Source: Chrysophaeum taylorii (taxonomy: Eukaryota; Sar; Pelagophyceae; Pelagomonadales; Pelagomonadaceae). From it: a DNA stretch of 64,000 nucleotides. A program made the position numbers and the translations under genes. Below the pieces are notes generated by a model. The model was not told the DNA's origin. It saw only the letters and a program-made list of their open reading frames with translations, and did no database searches. The stretch lies in assembly GCA_029834535.1 (NCBI GenBank), contig JAQMWT010000531.1, positions 186,001 to 250,000 of the forward strand, in the 5' to 3' direction. Positions 17,575-27,191 of the stretch are shown here, in pieces. Within the stretch, counting starts at the first letter, position 1. Each line of letters starts with the position of its first letter.

Positions 17575-18684
17575 ATGTGGTTATGGTGGTGGTTGTTGTT
17601 TGGTGTTGCGAGGGGCCAGGATGCGGCGCGAGAGCGCGCGAAGGAGCAGGTGACCGAGTGGAACAGCATGCGGAACATGCCGCCGTCTCCGACGGCAACG
17701 GTGGTGGTCGGGCATCTGCGAACCGGTGCGTTCGAGGCCGTGGCCGCAAACATCAAGGACGCCGTGTTCGCGCCCCTCGGGCGGACCGACGTGTTCTGGA
17801 TCGTGTCCGACGCGCCGGGGCTCGTCGATATCACGACAACCCTGACGCGGTGGGGCCACGTCGCGAGCGCTGTGGTCGAATTTGCGGATCGCGACGCGTA
17901 CGATACGATCGAGAAAAACTGCACGGAGACGCGCGACGGACGCGTCCCGCTCAGGGCGTGTCTCCCGGCGCGGGCCCAGTTTTTGTCCCTCGCGAGGGCC
18001 TGGAGCCTCGTCGTCGACGCCGAGGAACGCCGCGCGAGGCGTTACGACTGGGTCTTGCGCCTCCGTCCCGACATGGTCCACAAAAAACCGCTTCCCCCCC
18101 TGGACAGCTGGAGCGACGCTCCCCTCGCGGTCTACCTCGACGGCTGGCGCTGGTTCGGTAACTGCTCGGCCTCCTCGCATTGCACCTGCTTCTGCGCCGG
18201 GGATAGATACGGCGTCGTCGCCAGACGTCTCGCGCCGGCGGTTTTCGGGGTCGCTGCTCGAGTTCTCGAGGCCGGCGGCTGCTCGCCGCATTGGCGCTGC
18301 CCGCGCCACTTCCTCGAGCGCCGAGAAGATTGCTACGGCGCAAACACCCACCTCTACCCCGAGTGCGCCTTCGGCTCGGCCCTCATCGACGCGGGTCTCG
18401 ACGTCCACCGAGACGTCAGAAAGCTCCACGGCGGCGATTTGCTGTCCTGCGGACCCCTGCCTCGTCGTGTGTTGGGCGGCGGCGGCGGCGGCGGCTTTCC
18501 CGAAAAAGAGACGATGCAGTACCGGAACGCCGACGACGAGCCATGTCTCGCGGCCTACTGGCGCCTGCCGTCCGATCGCAAGGCGCTCGGCCCGAGTATC
18601 GTCGACCGCCCCGTGCCCCCCGTCAAGTCAAAAGTCATCCCCTTTTGGCACCAGCAGCAAGGCAGCAGCACGCTTGAAAAATGA
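17575..18684 (+). CDS. Secretory glycosyltransferase-like protein
   Basis: The 369-residue protein starts with a tryptophan-rich signal peptide or anchor (MWLWWWLLFGVARGQ). The body opens with VVVGHLRTGAFEAVAANIKDAV and DVFWIVSDAPG. A central QFLSLARAWSLV and YDWVLRLRPDMV follow (near residue 160), where the R-x-R-x-D segment resembles nucleotide-sugar-binding loops of GT-A folds. Many Cys residues (CSASSHCTCFC, CSPHWRC) fit a disulphide-bonded luminal domain. A Golgi glycosyltransferase is the best reading, with no named family assigned. A Gly run (GGC repeats, 18477-18494) interrupts the C-terminal third. The ATG at 17575 is used because the frame upstream overlaps the preceding gene. Confidence 0.6.
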   Translation: MWLWWWLLFGVARGQDAARERAKEQVTEWNSMRNMPPSPTATVVVGHLRTGAFEAVAANIKDAVFAPLGRTDVFWIVSDAPGLVDITTTLTRWGHVASAVVEFADRDAYDTIEKNCTETRDGRVPLRACLPARAQFLSLARAWSLVVDAEERRARRYDWVLRLRPDMVHKKPLPPLDSWSDAPLAVYLDGWRWFGNCSASSHCTCFCAGDRYGVVARRLAPAVFGVAARVLEAGGCSPHWRCPRHFLERREDCYGANTHLYPECAFGSALIDAGLDVHRDVRKLHGGDLLSCGPLPRRVLGGGGGGGFPEKETMQYRNADDEPCLAAYWRLPSDRKALGPSIVDRPVPPVKSKVIPFWHQQQGSSTLEK

Positions 18685-18973
18685 GAGGGAAAGGAAACAA
18701 ACCCCTGGGATGATATGATGAAAGGGGGAGGATAGGATAGGATTTTTTGCGGATTAATTTTGTTTACTCGAACATTTCGTTGCTTTTTAAAGATACAGTC
18801 TTGCTTCAAGTGTAGAGAGTCTCTTTATAGGAAGTGAAGCCGAATCTTAAACCGTTTCCGTGAACTACCGCGCCGCGCCAGAGGCGGGAAAGCACAAAAC
18901 AAAACGTTGTTTGGTATTGATACGAGAGAGAGAGGCATCTATCTATCTCCATATTATCTCCTCGCCGGCGGCC

Positions 18974-21900
18974 ATGCCCTTCTTCTTCCACGGGACGGCC
19001 TCGAGAAAGGCCTCGCGAATGCCCTTCGAAGACCGGGCCACGCGGTTCGGCGACGATCCGCTGGACCGCGCCCTCCAGGAGCAGAGGGTGGTGTTGCCAA
19101 AAAAGAGGCGAAAATTCATCAAAATTCCGGGGCGGGGGTTGTTGAGGAAGCGCCGGCATGGCGGCGGCGGCGGCGACAAAGAGGTTCGGGAGTACGAGGA
19201 GGGCGCGAGGAGACTGCTCAAGGAGAACGTGGAGACCTTGGTTGCGGTTGGCCTCGCGTACCACCACGAGTTCACGGGGCGTCGTCTCGGGTTCTCGATG
19301 CTCGTGTCGCGCCACGGGACGGAAGGCCGGACATTCTTGAAGGTCAAGGAGACGATGCCCGACTGCGAGATTTATCCCGATCCTAAGCCAACCGACGAGC
19401 TGATCGCCATAAACGACAAGGTCATCCTCGACCCGACGCTCAAGTCGTTTCGCGACGTCCGAAAGGCCATCGCCAAGGCGAAACGCCCCGTAAAATTGAC
19501 GTTCGTGCAGGGGGAAAAGCGGGAGGAGAGTTTTCTGGAGCAGGAGGAGCGCCGCCAATTCGCGGACCACGACCGCGTCTGGCCGGTCGTCCCGTCGTCG
19601 CTCCGCTGCCAGTCGGAAACCGTCGCCAGAGCCGCGGGACACTTCCTCGAGGCTGCCGAGCTCGCTCTCAAGCTCGGCGACCTCGAGGACGCTCAGGCCT
19701 CGGCCGAGAGCGCGAACGAGGCGGCCCTGATGGCGGCCGACTTCCGGGGCGAAGCGGAGCGTCGCCTCGCACCACCCTCGAGCGCTCTCTACGGCGGCGA
19801 CGAAAGGGAGATCGAGGAGACCATCGACGTCACCGACAAGTACTTGAAAACGGCGACAGAGAGCGCCCGCAAGGCCCGAGAGTTGCTCGTCGCCGCCTCG
19901 CCGGTGACGTCGCCGGTTGAGAATTCAAACTTTAGCCTTTCTACCGCGAGAGAGCGCTCGCTCTCCTTGGAGGCCGCCGTCCTCGAAGACGTCTTCCAGC
20001 CGGCGAGAGGCGACGAGGAGGATGAAAAAAAAGCCGAGGCGCGCCAGCCGCCGCGGGGGCTTGTTGTCGAGGTATCGTCGTCCTCCTCCTCTCAAGTACG
20101 TGTCGATGGCGTCGAAACGGCGTCGCTCGGGTTGAATTCGTCGAGGACGATCGAGAGTCTCTCCGCGTCGATGACCGACCACGATGCCCGCAAGTCGACC
20201 GATATGGTTCTCTGCGAAATGGACGAGGAGGAGGATATCGTCGTGCTCGAAGAAACTCGCGATCTCTTGGCGGCGACAGTCTGCAAGGATGTCGTTGATG
20301 CTGCGCCTGTGGTGCGCGAGGAGGAACAGACCGACAATGCCGCCGCGCACGCCAAGTCCCGGGCGGCAGACGACGACGACGCCGTCGGCGATTCCCCCGC
20401 GACGGCTGCCGAGCGCGACGAGAAGACTTGCGTGGTTGATGACGCCGTCGGTCGGCAAAACGACCGGCAACAACTTCTCGACGAAGAAGAAGAAGAAGAA
20501 GGAGGGAATGTTAAAGCAGGCCGCCGCCGGTCTGCCGACCTGGACGTGCCCGCCGCCGACAAAGACCTCGAGCTCGCGAGCGCGACTTACAGCGTCAGGA
20601 ACCAGGTTCGCGCGCGCGACGACTCTGACGACTCGGATAGTCTTGATCCCGACGACGACATGGACACCGCACCGGCGGCAACGGCGTCACCTCGCAGCGC
20701 CGCGAGCCCTATAATCCAAGAAGACGGTGGTGGCGACGAGACCGAGGAGTGGGCGGTGCAATCCGAGCCGTGCAATTTTCTCGCAAAGAGGCACTTCGAA
20801 AGCTCTGACGACGACGCCGCCGCCGTCGTCGTCCGAGGTGTACCTAGCGCGATCAGCGACTCGGAACTCGACGATAAAAGTCCCAATAAGACGTATAAGA
20901 GCTACGTCTACGACGCGGCGGTCGAAACCGTGACGTTCTTCGGCAGCCTCATTAATGGGACCAGTCGCAGCGAGGACGACGACGCGTCGTCGGGCGACGA
21001 GGAACAACAACCCTGCGAAATCCAGGCGTTTGAAACGCCGGCGACTCTGACAGAGTACGATCCCTCGGTCGCCGAGGACGGGCCGGCGCAACGCGCGTCG
21101 ATCGAAGAAAATTCTCGAAGTACCGAGCGCGTGTTGACGAACGTCGCTGACGCGTTGGCCGACGCGGGGTCTCCTCGCTCGGAATCGCGGCGAGAGGACG
21201 ACGACGACGACGAGCTAGAAGAAGAAGAAGAAGAAGAAGAGGAGGCGCCGCGCGAAAGTACGGAAGCGACGACGCCGCTGAGTCGATCGGGGTCAGAAAC
21301 TTCGGCGAGGTCGTTGCTCAAATGGGCCGCGCAGAGCGCGGCGTTGGGCTTGAGCGAGCCCGTCGACAACGAAGACGGCATGAAGATTCGCGGGCGGGCC
21401 AAGTCGTACGCGCACGAAGCGAGCAAGGCGCTGGACGATACGCGGGACAACGTGGCCCGGCGCGCGGCGCCGCGCTGGCAGGCGGGCGGACCCGGGTGGC
21501 AAATAAACGCGATCAACAACGCAGCCGCGGCCGTAAAGCGCGGCAAGCTCGCGGCGTACAAAATCACTTCGCTCGTGCAAGAGACGCGGGTTCGCCTCGA
21601 GTGCACGACGCGAACCGGGTCGCTCGACGACGTGCGACGGGCTAAATCGACGCACAAATTCGTGGCCGAGTTCGCGAGGCAAGCGCAGCAGGACGCGGAC
21701 ACGGCCGAGGCCATCTTCAACGAGACCACCGTGGTGATTCCTACGACGAAAAAATCCTCATCAATGTGTGAAGCTCCCGCGCCCCCGCACAAGGAGGACG
21801 ACCGGGTGACGTCCGCGCGGTCGTTTCCTCCTCCCGAGTCGCTCGCGCCCCCGGCGTTCGACCTCGCCAGACCGAGCAGCCGGAAGATGTCTATATCCGC

Positions 21901-22498
21901 GGAGGAGACCGGAGCCGAGGTGCCCGTATTTCCGGTCGGGTTGCTCGCGGCGGCGCGCGACCGCGGCTTTGTCGACGGCGTCAGGGTTCGCGTCAAGTCG
22001 CGGGTCCGCGAGCCGAGGTACGGCTGGCAGGGGATCGACCGCGAGGACGCGGGCGTCGTGCGCGCGCTCGAAGAGCGTCGGGATCACGTTCACGTCCTCG
22101 CCGCCTTCGAGAAGGTACGGACCTGGCAAGGGGACGCGCAAGACCTCGAGGTTGTTTCCGAAGCGACGGACGTGCGTCGAGCCATTTCCAACGACCTTCA
22201 GAGCGGGATCTACGAATTCTCGAATTACTACGACATTCAGCGGCGCGTCGAGGCAAAGTCGGTTCGGGAAAGCGACGTCTCGTCGGCACGCCTTGGCGGC
22301 AACACCTGTGGCCTGGGCTGCGACTGGACCTGCGGATATTGCGAGGGCGACGCGCCGGCAGAAGACGACCACTTGCCTCTCGACCTCGAGAGGCAAGACC
22401 GCTCTTTCTCGCGCACCCTCTCGCTCACCCTGTCCTCGAGCGAACCCTCGACGCCGCGTGGCGAGATCGCCTACCACTCAGCACCCTGCGTGGGGTGA
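18974..22498 (+). CDS. PDZ protein with KEG/Mind-bomb-like repeat
   Basis: The 1174-residue protein has a PDZ-like domain at about residues 95-180: LGFSMLVSRHG stands for the carboxylate loop region, with DELIAINDKVILDPTLKSFRDV and VKLTFVQG closing it. A helical MIT-like stretch follows (residues ~215-300, SETVARAAGHFLEAAELA), then a long acidic disordered middle with EEEEE and DDDDD runs. Near residue 1003 is a module RVRVKSRVREPRYGWQGI followed by G-V-V and, later, TWQGDAQDLEVV. This is close to the repeats of the plant ubiquitin ligase KEG and SH3-like MIB/HERC2 modules. The tail is Cys-rich (CGLGCDWTCGYC). A scaffold in trafficking or signalling is likely; no enzyme domain is seen. Confidence 0.65.
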   Translation: MPFFFHGTASRKASRMPFEDRATRFGDDPLDRALQEQRVVLPKKRRKFIKIPGRGLLRKRRHGGGGGDKEVREYEEGARRLLKENVETLVAVGLAYHHEFTGRRLGFSMLVSRHGTEGRTFLKVKETMPDCEIYPDPKPTDELIAINDKVILDPTLKSFRDVRKAIAKAKRPVKLTFVQGEKREESFLEQEERRQFADHDRVWPVVPSSLRCQSETVARAAGHFLEAAELALKLGDLEDAQASAESANEAALMAADFRGEAERRLAPPSSALYGGDEREIEETIDVTDKYLKTATESARKARELLVAASPVTSPVENSNFSLSTARERSLSLEAAVLEDVFQPARGDEEDEKKAEARQPPRGLVVEVSSSSSSQVRVDGVETASLGLNSSRTIESLSASMTDHDARKSTDMVLCEMDEEEDIVVLEETRDLLAATVCKDVVDAAPVVREEEQTDNAAAHAKSRAADDDDAVGDSPATAAERDEKTCVVDDAVGRQNDRQQLLDEEEEEEGGNVKAGRRRSADLDVPAADKDLELASATYSVRNQVRARDDSDDSDSLDPDDDMDTAPAATASPRSAASPIIQEDGGGDETEEWAVQSEPCNFLAKRHFESSDDDAAAVVVRGVPSAISDSELDDKSPNKTYKSYVYDAAVETVTFFGSLINGTSRSEDDDASSGDEEQQPCEIQAFETPATLTEYDPSVAEDGPAQRASIEENSRSTERVLTNVADALADAGSPRSESRREDDDDDELEEEEEEEEEAPRESTEATTPLSRSGSETSARSLLKWAAQSAALGLSEPVDNEDGMKIRGRAKSYAHEASKALDDTRDNVARRAAPRWQAGGPGWQINAINNAAAAVKRGKLAAYKITSLVQETRVRLECTTRTGSLDDVRRAKSTHKFVAEFARQAQQDADTAEAIFNETTVVIPTTKKSSSMCEAPAPPHKEDDRVTSARSFPPPESLAPPAFDLARPSSRKMSISAEETGAEVPVFPVGLLAAARDRGFVDGVRVRVKSRVREPRYGWQGIDREDAGVVRALEERRDHVHVLAAFEKVRTWQGDAQDLEVVSEATDVRRAISNDLQSGIYEFSNYYDIQRRVEAKSVRESDVSSARLGGNTCGLGCDWTCGYCEGDAPAEDDHLPLDLERQDRSFSRTLSLTLSSSEPSTPRGEIAYHSAPCVG

Positions 22499-23068
22499 TG
22501 AGGATTCGGCGCACCCTACCCTACCGTACCGTACCGGGGAAGAAAAAAAAATGCGTCGCTTTTTGAGACGCCGGCCACTTAGTGGTGGTGGTGGTGGTGA
22601 TCGTGGTCAATGATATCCATCCCGAGAGACCTGAGCAGGCTCGCGTCGATGGCCACGGGCCCCACCCTACTACCTGATGATGATGATGATGATGATATCT
22701 ACCTATTTTACCTCCCTTGTGCCCACACATGGAGAGTGATGTGGCACCCCGGCCACCTCGTCTCCACCATGCGGCGAGTTGTGTATAGGAAGAACGAACG
22801 AACGAACGAACGAACGACGCGCTACTCCCTATTATTTATTTTTAGCCTTTTTGAGCAACAACCAAGATTTATTCGCCGTCCTATCACACTGCCGTGATCT
22901 TGGAAGAGGTGGGAGACTCCGATGAGAGGATCAAAAAATTATTAGTCTTTCTGTAAAAAGAAAAAGAAAATGGTGTTGTTAAAAAAAAAAAAAATAAAAA
23001 GTGCTGAAAACAGAACTTTTCTGACTCTTGTCCAAAAAAAAAAAGAAAAACGCAGTCAACACTAATTA
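22499..23068. other. Intergenic region with microsatellites
   Basis: No gene is supported here. The segment holds GGT/GAT repeats, a GAAC tetranucleotide run (22792-22815) and A-rich tracts just before the LRR kinase. Promoter and leader of that kinase should lie in the last 200 bp. Confidence 0.6.
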
Positions 23069-23223
23069 ATGGCGTCGAAGGACATAGTGCGTCGCGCGCG
23101 CATCGCCATGGTCGCCCAGCGTACTCAAAGCGTGGTCGTGGTCGGGGTGGCTTTGGTGGTGGCGCTGGGCGTGTACTGGTCGTCGTCGCGGCGCAAGAAC
23201 AGCGGGGGGGCTTCTTCTTCTTC

Positions 23224-23260
<37 letters not shown>

Positions 23261-24640
23261 CGGTCTCAGGCCGGAGATCGCGTTCCGTGCGACGTGTTGA
23301 CGTCAGATTTGTGGCGGCCGCGGCTCGAGAGTTTGACCGAGTTGTCGCTCGCAAAGTGCGGGCTGAGGTCTTTGTCGCCGAACATTCGATACTGCGTGAA
23401 CCTGGCGAAGTTGGACCTCGCGCACAACGACTTGGAGACGCTGCCCGAAGAGCTCGCGGTTCTGCCCAAGCTGGAAATCTTGTTCGTGCTGGGGTCGCGG
23501 CGACTCCGGAAAATGCCCGAGGTGTTGGGGAGGCTGAAGAGGGTGACCCGACTGGGGCTGCGGTCGAACGGGATCGAGACGGTGACCGCGGCCGGAACGC
23601 CTCCGTTGGTCGAGCACCTCATCTTGACGGACAACAAGATCAGCGAGATCGAGGACGGCGCGTACGCCAAGTTTGGACGGGTCCGCAAGCTTATGCTGGC
23701 GAATAATCGGCTGGAAAGGTTCACGGGCGGCCCGACGCCGCGCGACAATTTGAGGTCGTTAGAGTTGCTGCGCTTGGCTAACAACGACCTCCGCGGACTC
23801 CCGACGTCCGTGCTGCGGTTGCCTAGGCTCGCGTGGCTGGCGATCGCGGGGAACCCGCGGCTCGTCGCGGCACCCGATTTTTCCAGGAGCTTGCCGCGCG
23901 CGAGCTGGGACGACCTCGGGAAAGCGGGCGACGCGCTCGGTTCGGGAGCGTCGGGCGTCGTCCGGTCGGCGTCTTGGGGCGGTCGCGACGTCGCCGTCAA
24001 GCGGCTCCTGGATAAGTCATCGGACGGTCGCGCGCGCGACGAGGTTGCCTCGGTCGACGCGTTGTTCGCCGACGAGGCGGAGCCTCCGCCGAGCCTGGTG
24101 CGGACTTTGGGCGTCGTCGAACCCGACGACGGAAGCCGACCGACCGCGCTCATCATGGAGCTTTTGCCCCGGGGCGTGCGCGACCTCGCGAAACCGCCCA
24201 CGATCGTCGAAGTGACGCGCGACCGGTACGCCGATTCCGAGCGATTTTCGCCGCGATTCGTGTTGATGGTCGCGCGCGACGTCGCGTCCGCGCTCGCCCG
24301 TCTTCACGAGAAACGCGTTTGCCACGGCGACGTCTATTCGCACAACACCCTCGTCGAGGACACTACCAACACCGTCAAACTCGGGGACCTCGGTGCCTCC
24401 TTCGTCTACGCCAACTACGCCCACCCCGCCGACGCCCATCTCTTCGAGCTCATCGAAGTCCGCGCCTTTGGGATTCAGCTCGCCGAACTAGCCACCCGCA
24501 TCGCCTTCGACACCCCGGACCGCCTCAAGCCCCGCCTCCTCAATCTCGCCGAGGCTTGCCTCCAGGAGGACCCTGATCTCCGCCCGCGCTTTCGGTCCAT
24601 CCAATCCACCCTCTCCACCTTGGACCCCCGCGCCCATTGA
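23069..24640 (+). CDS. Membrane-anchored LRR protein kinase
   Basis: The 523-residue protein has a transmembrane segment at about residues 21-38 (SVVVVGVALVVALGVYW), then a Ser/Gly-rich linker with an 11-Gly run. Seven or so leucine-rich repeats follow (residues 85-275, e.g. LAKLDLAHNDLETLPEELAVL). A protein kinase domain occupies 285-520. Kinase motifs are GSGASGVV (glycine loop), VAVK (ATP lysine), HGDVYSHN (catalytic loop, HRD replaced by HGD) and GDLG in place of DFG. The catalytic Asp and metal-binding Asp are kept, so activity is possible. The APE motif is not obvious and the domain is short. No signal peptide precedes the anchor, so topology is uncertain. It may phosphorylate partners recruited by the LRRs. 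Confidence 0.85.
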
Positions 24641-24683
24641 ATTTGAATGAAAAGAAAAGAAGGTGGGCGCCTACCCCAAGTAA

Positions 24684-27191
24684 TAATAATAAGGGATCCG
24701 TCAAGTTTGGTCAAAAAGTTTGGTGAATTTCTTTCATGTTTGCTCGATTTTGATGTATGATTAAGGAAAAACTCACATGTGTGGTCACTTCCCATAGAAG
24801 TTAGGTCAGTTAAGTTTGGCCACTCCTCCGAAGTTGCATTAAGTTTGATCAATCAACCCTAAAAGTTTGATTAATTTCCTTGTAAGTTTGGTCAACAAGT
24901 TTGATCACTACTCCTCAAACTTCCACAGTATTGACCAAACTTCGGCTTTTTAAATCAAACTTAAGGAGGCTTTTTAAGGGGGCGCGTGAGCGCTTTTGGT
25001 GCGAAAATGCTTTTAAAAACGAGAGCTAGGTGCTGCAGCTACGCAGAATCTACCGTGGCGTTACACGCGCGGCATGGACACCCCCCCATGACCGCCTTAG
25101 AAGGAGGTCCGTCCTAAGACAGCACGGCGATACGCAAGGAGAGCGGGCAGCGACACGCGGCCCCGAGAGCAGATTCCCACGGCTTGGCGTACTTAAGCTG
25201 GGCCCATTCTCGTACCTTCCATCGTTCGTAGAAGCCACCCAAACCGCGACTCACCACGGTGGTGTTGCCGTGGTCGTGCGTCATTCTTCAACAACAAGCG
25301 GACATAGGACACCAGACTTACACGGTCTGCGTGAGACGGATCACCCCATTCTGCATCCCAAAACTCGAGAGGGAGCGCGTCTTTGATAATCGACTCGGGG
25401 TTGAGAACGCGAAACTCGACGACCTCGAGAAACTGCGCGAGCAACGCCCCTCGAGCACCCAAAGATTGTAGTCCCACACTTGTGCGGGACCGTACAGGAC
25501 CACGTTCAGGAGTTCCTCACCGTCGCGTACCCGATCCGGAGTTAGCTGTCCAGCTTGATCATGGGACGGCAACGCGAGCACGTGCCGTTACGCCAGCATA
25601 AACAACTCGCACGACCGTAAGAGAACACCTCCTTATCCTCCTCCTCCTCGCGCATCTCGACAACCCCGCCCTGCCGCAAGATCTCCCCGGGAGCTGCTGC
25701 TGCACCGTCGAGCACTGTACGAGAAAGTCGGCAAATACAAGCTGCGGCGCGAAGGGATGTCAAGACGTCGACAGCCTCGTTCCGGAAGATCGCCGACACC
25801 ACCCCTGTAATTCTAACCCAGTCATCAGTACGAGTCTAAAATATGACAAGTTTGATGTGATTGTTCGAAATTTGATCACACCAAATTGAATGCCTCCAAG
25901 TTTGACCATACACACGCATCAACATGCGAACACTCGCAGAACAACACATACAAACAAGGCCTGCGCAAGACAACGCTGATACCACGCTGTTTCGTCGCCC
26001 AAGATTATTCGGATGCGCCTTATTAGTTCGATGTTTATGACAGACTACAGCGAACGATCCCGGTTCGTCATCTCGTGCCTTTAGCGGATGACACTGTTGC
26101 AGATGTCTATCAAACGCATATGCCGAGAAGAGCCGCCTGACAGACTGAATAACTAACTAACTAACTTCAGACCTCTCCCGAGCATGGGAGCCAGGCCGGA
26201 CCGGCAGGAGCCGGTGCGGAATCACAGAGGCAAATCACGCAGTTGTGGGGCAGAGGCGAGGGACGAGGACGGACTCGTTGATGGTGGACCGCCACTGCGC
26301 GGTCTTGTGCGAGGTCGTGCAAAAGCGTCGCAGGCCGCGGACGTGTTGGTCCACGAACAATCGACCTGTCCGTCGCGCTCTGCCCAACCGAGCGAACCCC
26401 ATCCCAACACGGACTTTCCGGGTGCTAACCGGCCAGCGAGCCGCCTGACGACTTGCCCTCCATAAAGCCCTTGATGAGGACCGACACGGCCTCGCAGAAG
26501 TGTGCTTCGCGCGATAGCTGGATCTTTGTCGGCAAGAAGGTTCGGAGCAGGTGTGCCTTTTAGCACATGTGACGGTATTGTCTACTTGCACATCACAACG
26601 ACCAGCACGCACATAAACGCTGCATCTTACATATAGCACTTGAACGACAGCGCTGTCGCGCTGTAGACCATGATGTTGTACGCGCCGTCAACTTGCCGCC
26701 CGTGTCGAACATCATCTGCTGCAAGTCGGCCTCGAGAACACACCTGCTGAACTTGGCATCTTGGTCAGATCGAGTAAAGTGGAGCCTCGTATTTGCGCGC
26801 TCTGAGCTGCGACAGCGTACTCGGCGATCTCTCATAGTCGTTTACCTTCGTCTGGGCACGTGACTTCTTGTTTTCTTTCTCGGCGTCGTGGTCAACCGAC
26901 GTCGGCGTGTTACCACCACGCTCCCGCTCGACCTGAGCGAAGCCCGCATCGATACCGTGTTCGTTTCGAAGTCGAAGGACGATCCGGAGTCACAGCGCGA
27001 CGTGCAGAACCGCTGAAAGCTTGATCACGGCGGGCCTTGTTTTGTCATCGAACCGTATGTTTGCTCTCTAAGAGTACAAGTTTAGTCAACCAAGAGACGG
27101 ATTGACCAAACTTAAGTGACCAAACTTGTTGAAGGTTTACGGTGACCAAACTTATATGGTGGTTGGAAACTTGACTTTTCCCTAATAATAA
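24684..27191. mobile_element. MULE-like DNA transposon with subterminal repeats, no intact transposase
   Basis: The element runs from 24693 to 27182. Its ends match as an imperfect terminal inverted repeat: GGGATCCGTCAAGTTT on the left, and GGGAAAAGTCAAGTTT read inward from the right. A 9-bp direct repeat TAATAATAA flanks it (24684-24692 and 27183-27191), the duplication size of Mutator-like elements; because it is a TAA repeat, chance cannot be excluded. Many copies of AAGTTTGGTCA-type motif sit in both orientations in the left 270 bp and right 130 bp, with a few near 25840-25910. The interior has only short broken frames, including a Cys-rich minus-strand one (CLCWRNGTCSRC, near 25600), and no transposase is recognised. 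A LINE fragment is nested at 26142-26437. The right duplication includes the A of the gamma-tubulin ATG. Confidence 0.6.
26130..26449 (-). mobile_element. 5'-truncated LINE (family B) nested in the DNA element
   Basis: A 12-bp direct repeat GAGCCGCCTGAC (26130-26141 and 26438-26449) flanks 296 bp that read on the minus strand as a LINE 3' end. A frame tail ends CTTSHKTAQWRSTINESVL then VPRLCPTTA and stop, followed by a short 3' UTR and a (TTAG)n tail. The last ~75 bp match the copy at 48706-48818. The nesting shows it landed after the DNA transposon. Confidence 0.75.
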
